Shown here one piece after another: positions 33,611 through 33,809 of a stretch of DNA of 33,809 bases. The translations under genes were made by a program, and so were the position numbers. Source of the stretch: JAFGMQ01 sp036733345 (GTDB lineage: Bacteria > Desulfobacterota > DSM-4660 > Desulfatiglandales > Desulfatiglandaceae); contig DAINAR010000034.1 in NCBI GenBank assembly GCA_036733345.1, positions 1 to 33,809 on the forward strand, read 5' to 3'. Each line of letters starts with the position of its first letter. Within the stretch, counting starts at the first letter, position 1. The notes under the pieces were generated by a model. The model was not told the origin of the DNA. It was given only the letters and a program-made list of their open reading frames with translations, and did not search any database.

Positions 33611-33622
33611 TTCTGGACAGAA
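33611..33622. promoter_or_regulatory. Palindrome in the divergent aminotransferase/ADH region
   Basis: TTCTG-GA-CAGAA is an inverted repeat with a two-base centre, placed between the two divergent genes about 60 bases from the aminotransferase start. It is a candidate operator only. Confidence 0.3.
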
Positions 33623-33666
33623 AACTGTATTAATATAACATAGGATATTATTGGTTGCCCACAGGA

Positions 33667-33694
33667 TTGAATTGGAGCACTTAAAATTTATATT
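33667..33694 (+). promoter_or_regulatory. Possible promoter of the alcohol dehydrogenase gene
   Basis: TTGAAT (33667-33672), 16-base spacer, TATATT (33689-33694), about 40 bases before the ATG at 33733. The spacing and hexamers are a fair match to the housekeeping consensus. Confidence 0.4.
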
Positions 33695-33732
33695 TTTTAT
33701 TTACTTTCCTGAAACAAGGAGGCTTTGCCAAA

Positions 33733-33809
33733 ATGAAAGCTATGGTGTTGAAATCAATCTGCAGCCTGCAGGAAAATAAAAACCCTCTTGAATTAATGGA
33801 TCTTCCAGA
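33733..33809 (+). CDS. Zinc-dependent alcohol dehydrogenase, N-terminal fragment
   Basis: Only the first 25 codons are inside the window; the gene runs off the right end. It begins MKAMVLKS and continues with NPLELMDLP, the typical beginning of zinc-dependent alcohol dehydrogenases of the MDR family. AAGGAGG is at 33716-33722. It is divergent from the aminotransferase. Identification rests on these few residues. Confidence 0.7.
   Translation, partial: MKAMVLKSICSLQENKNPLELMDLP

Noticed and set aside
1..33809. CRISPR array, tRNA, rRNA, prophage or intact insertion sequence
   Set aside because: Searched by eye on both strands; no regular repeat-spacer series, no T-loop signature and no transposase or integrase domains were seen.

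Overview
This window looks like a chromosomal stretch of an anaerobic bacterium, most likely a Desulfobacterota (former Deltaproteobacteria) sulfate-reducer-like organism. That placement is inference from protein character: a divergent membrane pyrophosphatase, an ADP-forming acyl-CoA synthetase, a thiolase with a DUF35 partner, and a PaaG-like crotonase, together with moderate GC and strong AGGAGG-type ribosome binding sites. No rRNA, tRNA, CRISPR array, intact insertion sequence or prophage gene was seen. It is mostly housekeeping and central-metabolism DNA.

Layout: (1) 1-4093, plus strand: rho, rpmE, prfA and prmC (termination and translation), ending in a strong terminator at 4101-4126. 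(2) 4175-8370, minus strand: a divergent membrane pyrophosphatase (hppA), then a three-gene unit of a formate/nitrite transporter-family channel, a two-TM protein with an OB-like tail, and a 47-residue hydrophobic peptide closed by its own terminator. (3) 9018-12468, plus strand: purA, mnmG and a small PC4-like protein, meeting rsmE tail to tail with a 6-bp overlap. (4) 12463-16928, minus strand: prmA-rsmE, a thiolase plus DUF35 OB-fold pair, and a MagIII/endonuclease III-like glycosylase. (5) 17130-19160, plus strand: an EF-G whose domain IV looks divergent. (6) 19250-30458, minus strand: TlpA-like lipoprotein, amidohydrolase and crotonase; priA; ADP-forming acyl-CoA synthetase; a secreted protein of unknown function; and the cvpA-mazG-mtgA-plsC series. 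(7) 30625-33551, minus strand: a class III aminotransferase followed by an ALDH7-type dehydrogenase, probably for lysine or another omega-amino acid. A zinc alcohol dehydrogenase starts divergently at 33733 and runs off the window.

How the genes fit together: the metabolic genes suggest energy-frugal anaerobic use of acyl-CoA and amino acids. Thiolase/DUF35, crotonase and ADP-forming synthetase would handle CoA thioesters, the last with ATP gain. The pyrophosphatase would recover energy from PPi. The aminotransferase and ALDH7 would oxidise an amino-acid side chain. These links are inferred from family membership and adjacency.

No clearly new multi-gene system is visible. The best leads are the transporter/OB-TM/47-residue peptide unit, the alternating palindrome chain ahead of rho, a 25-bp near-perfect palindrome ahead of cvpA, face-to-face promoters between the glycosylase and EF-G genes, and several enzymes whose usual catalytic or metal-binding residues differ.
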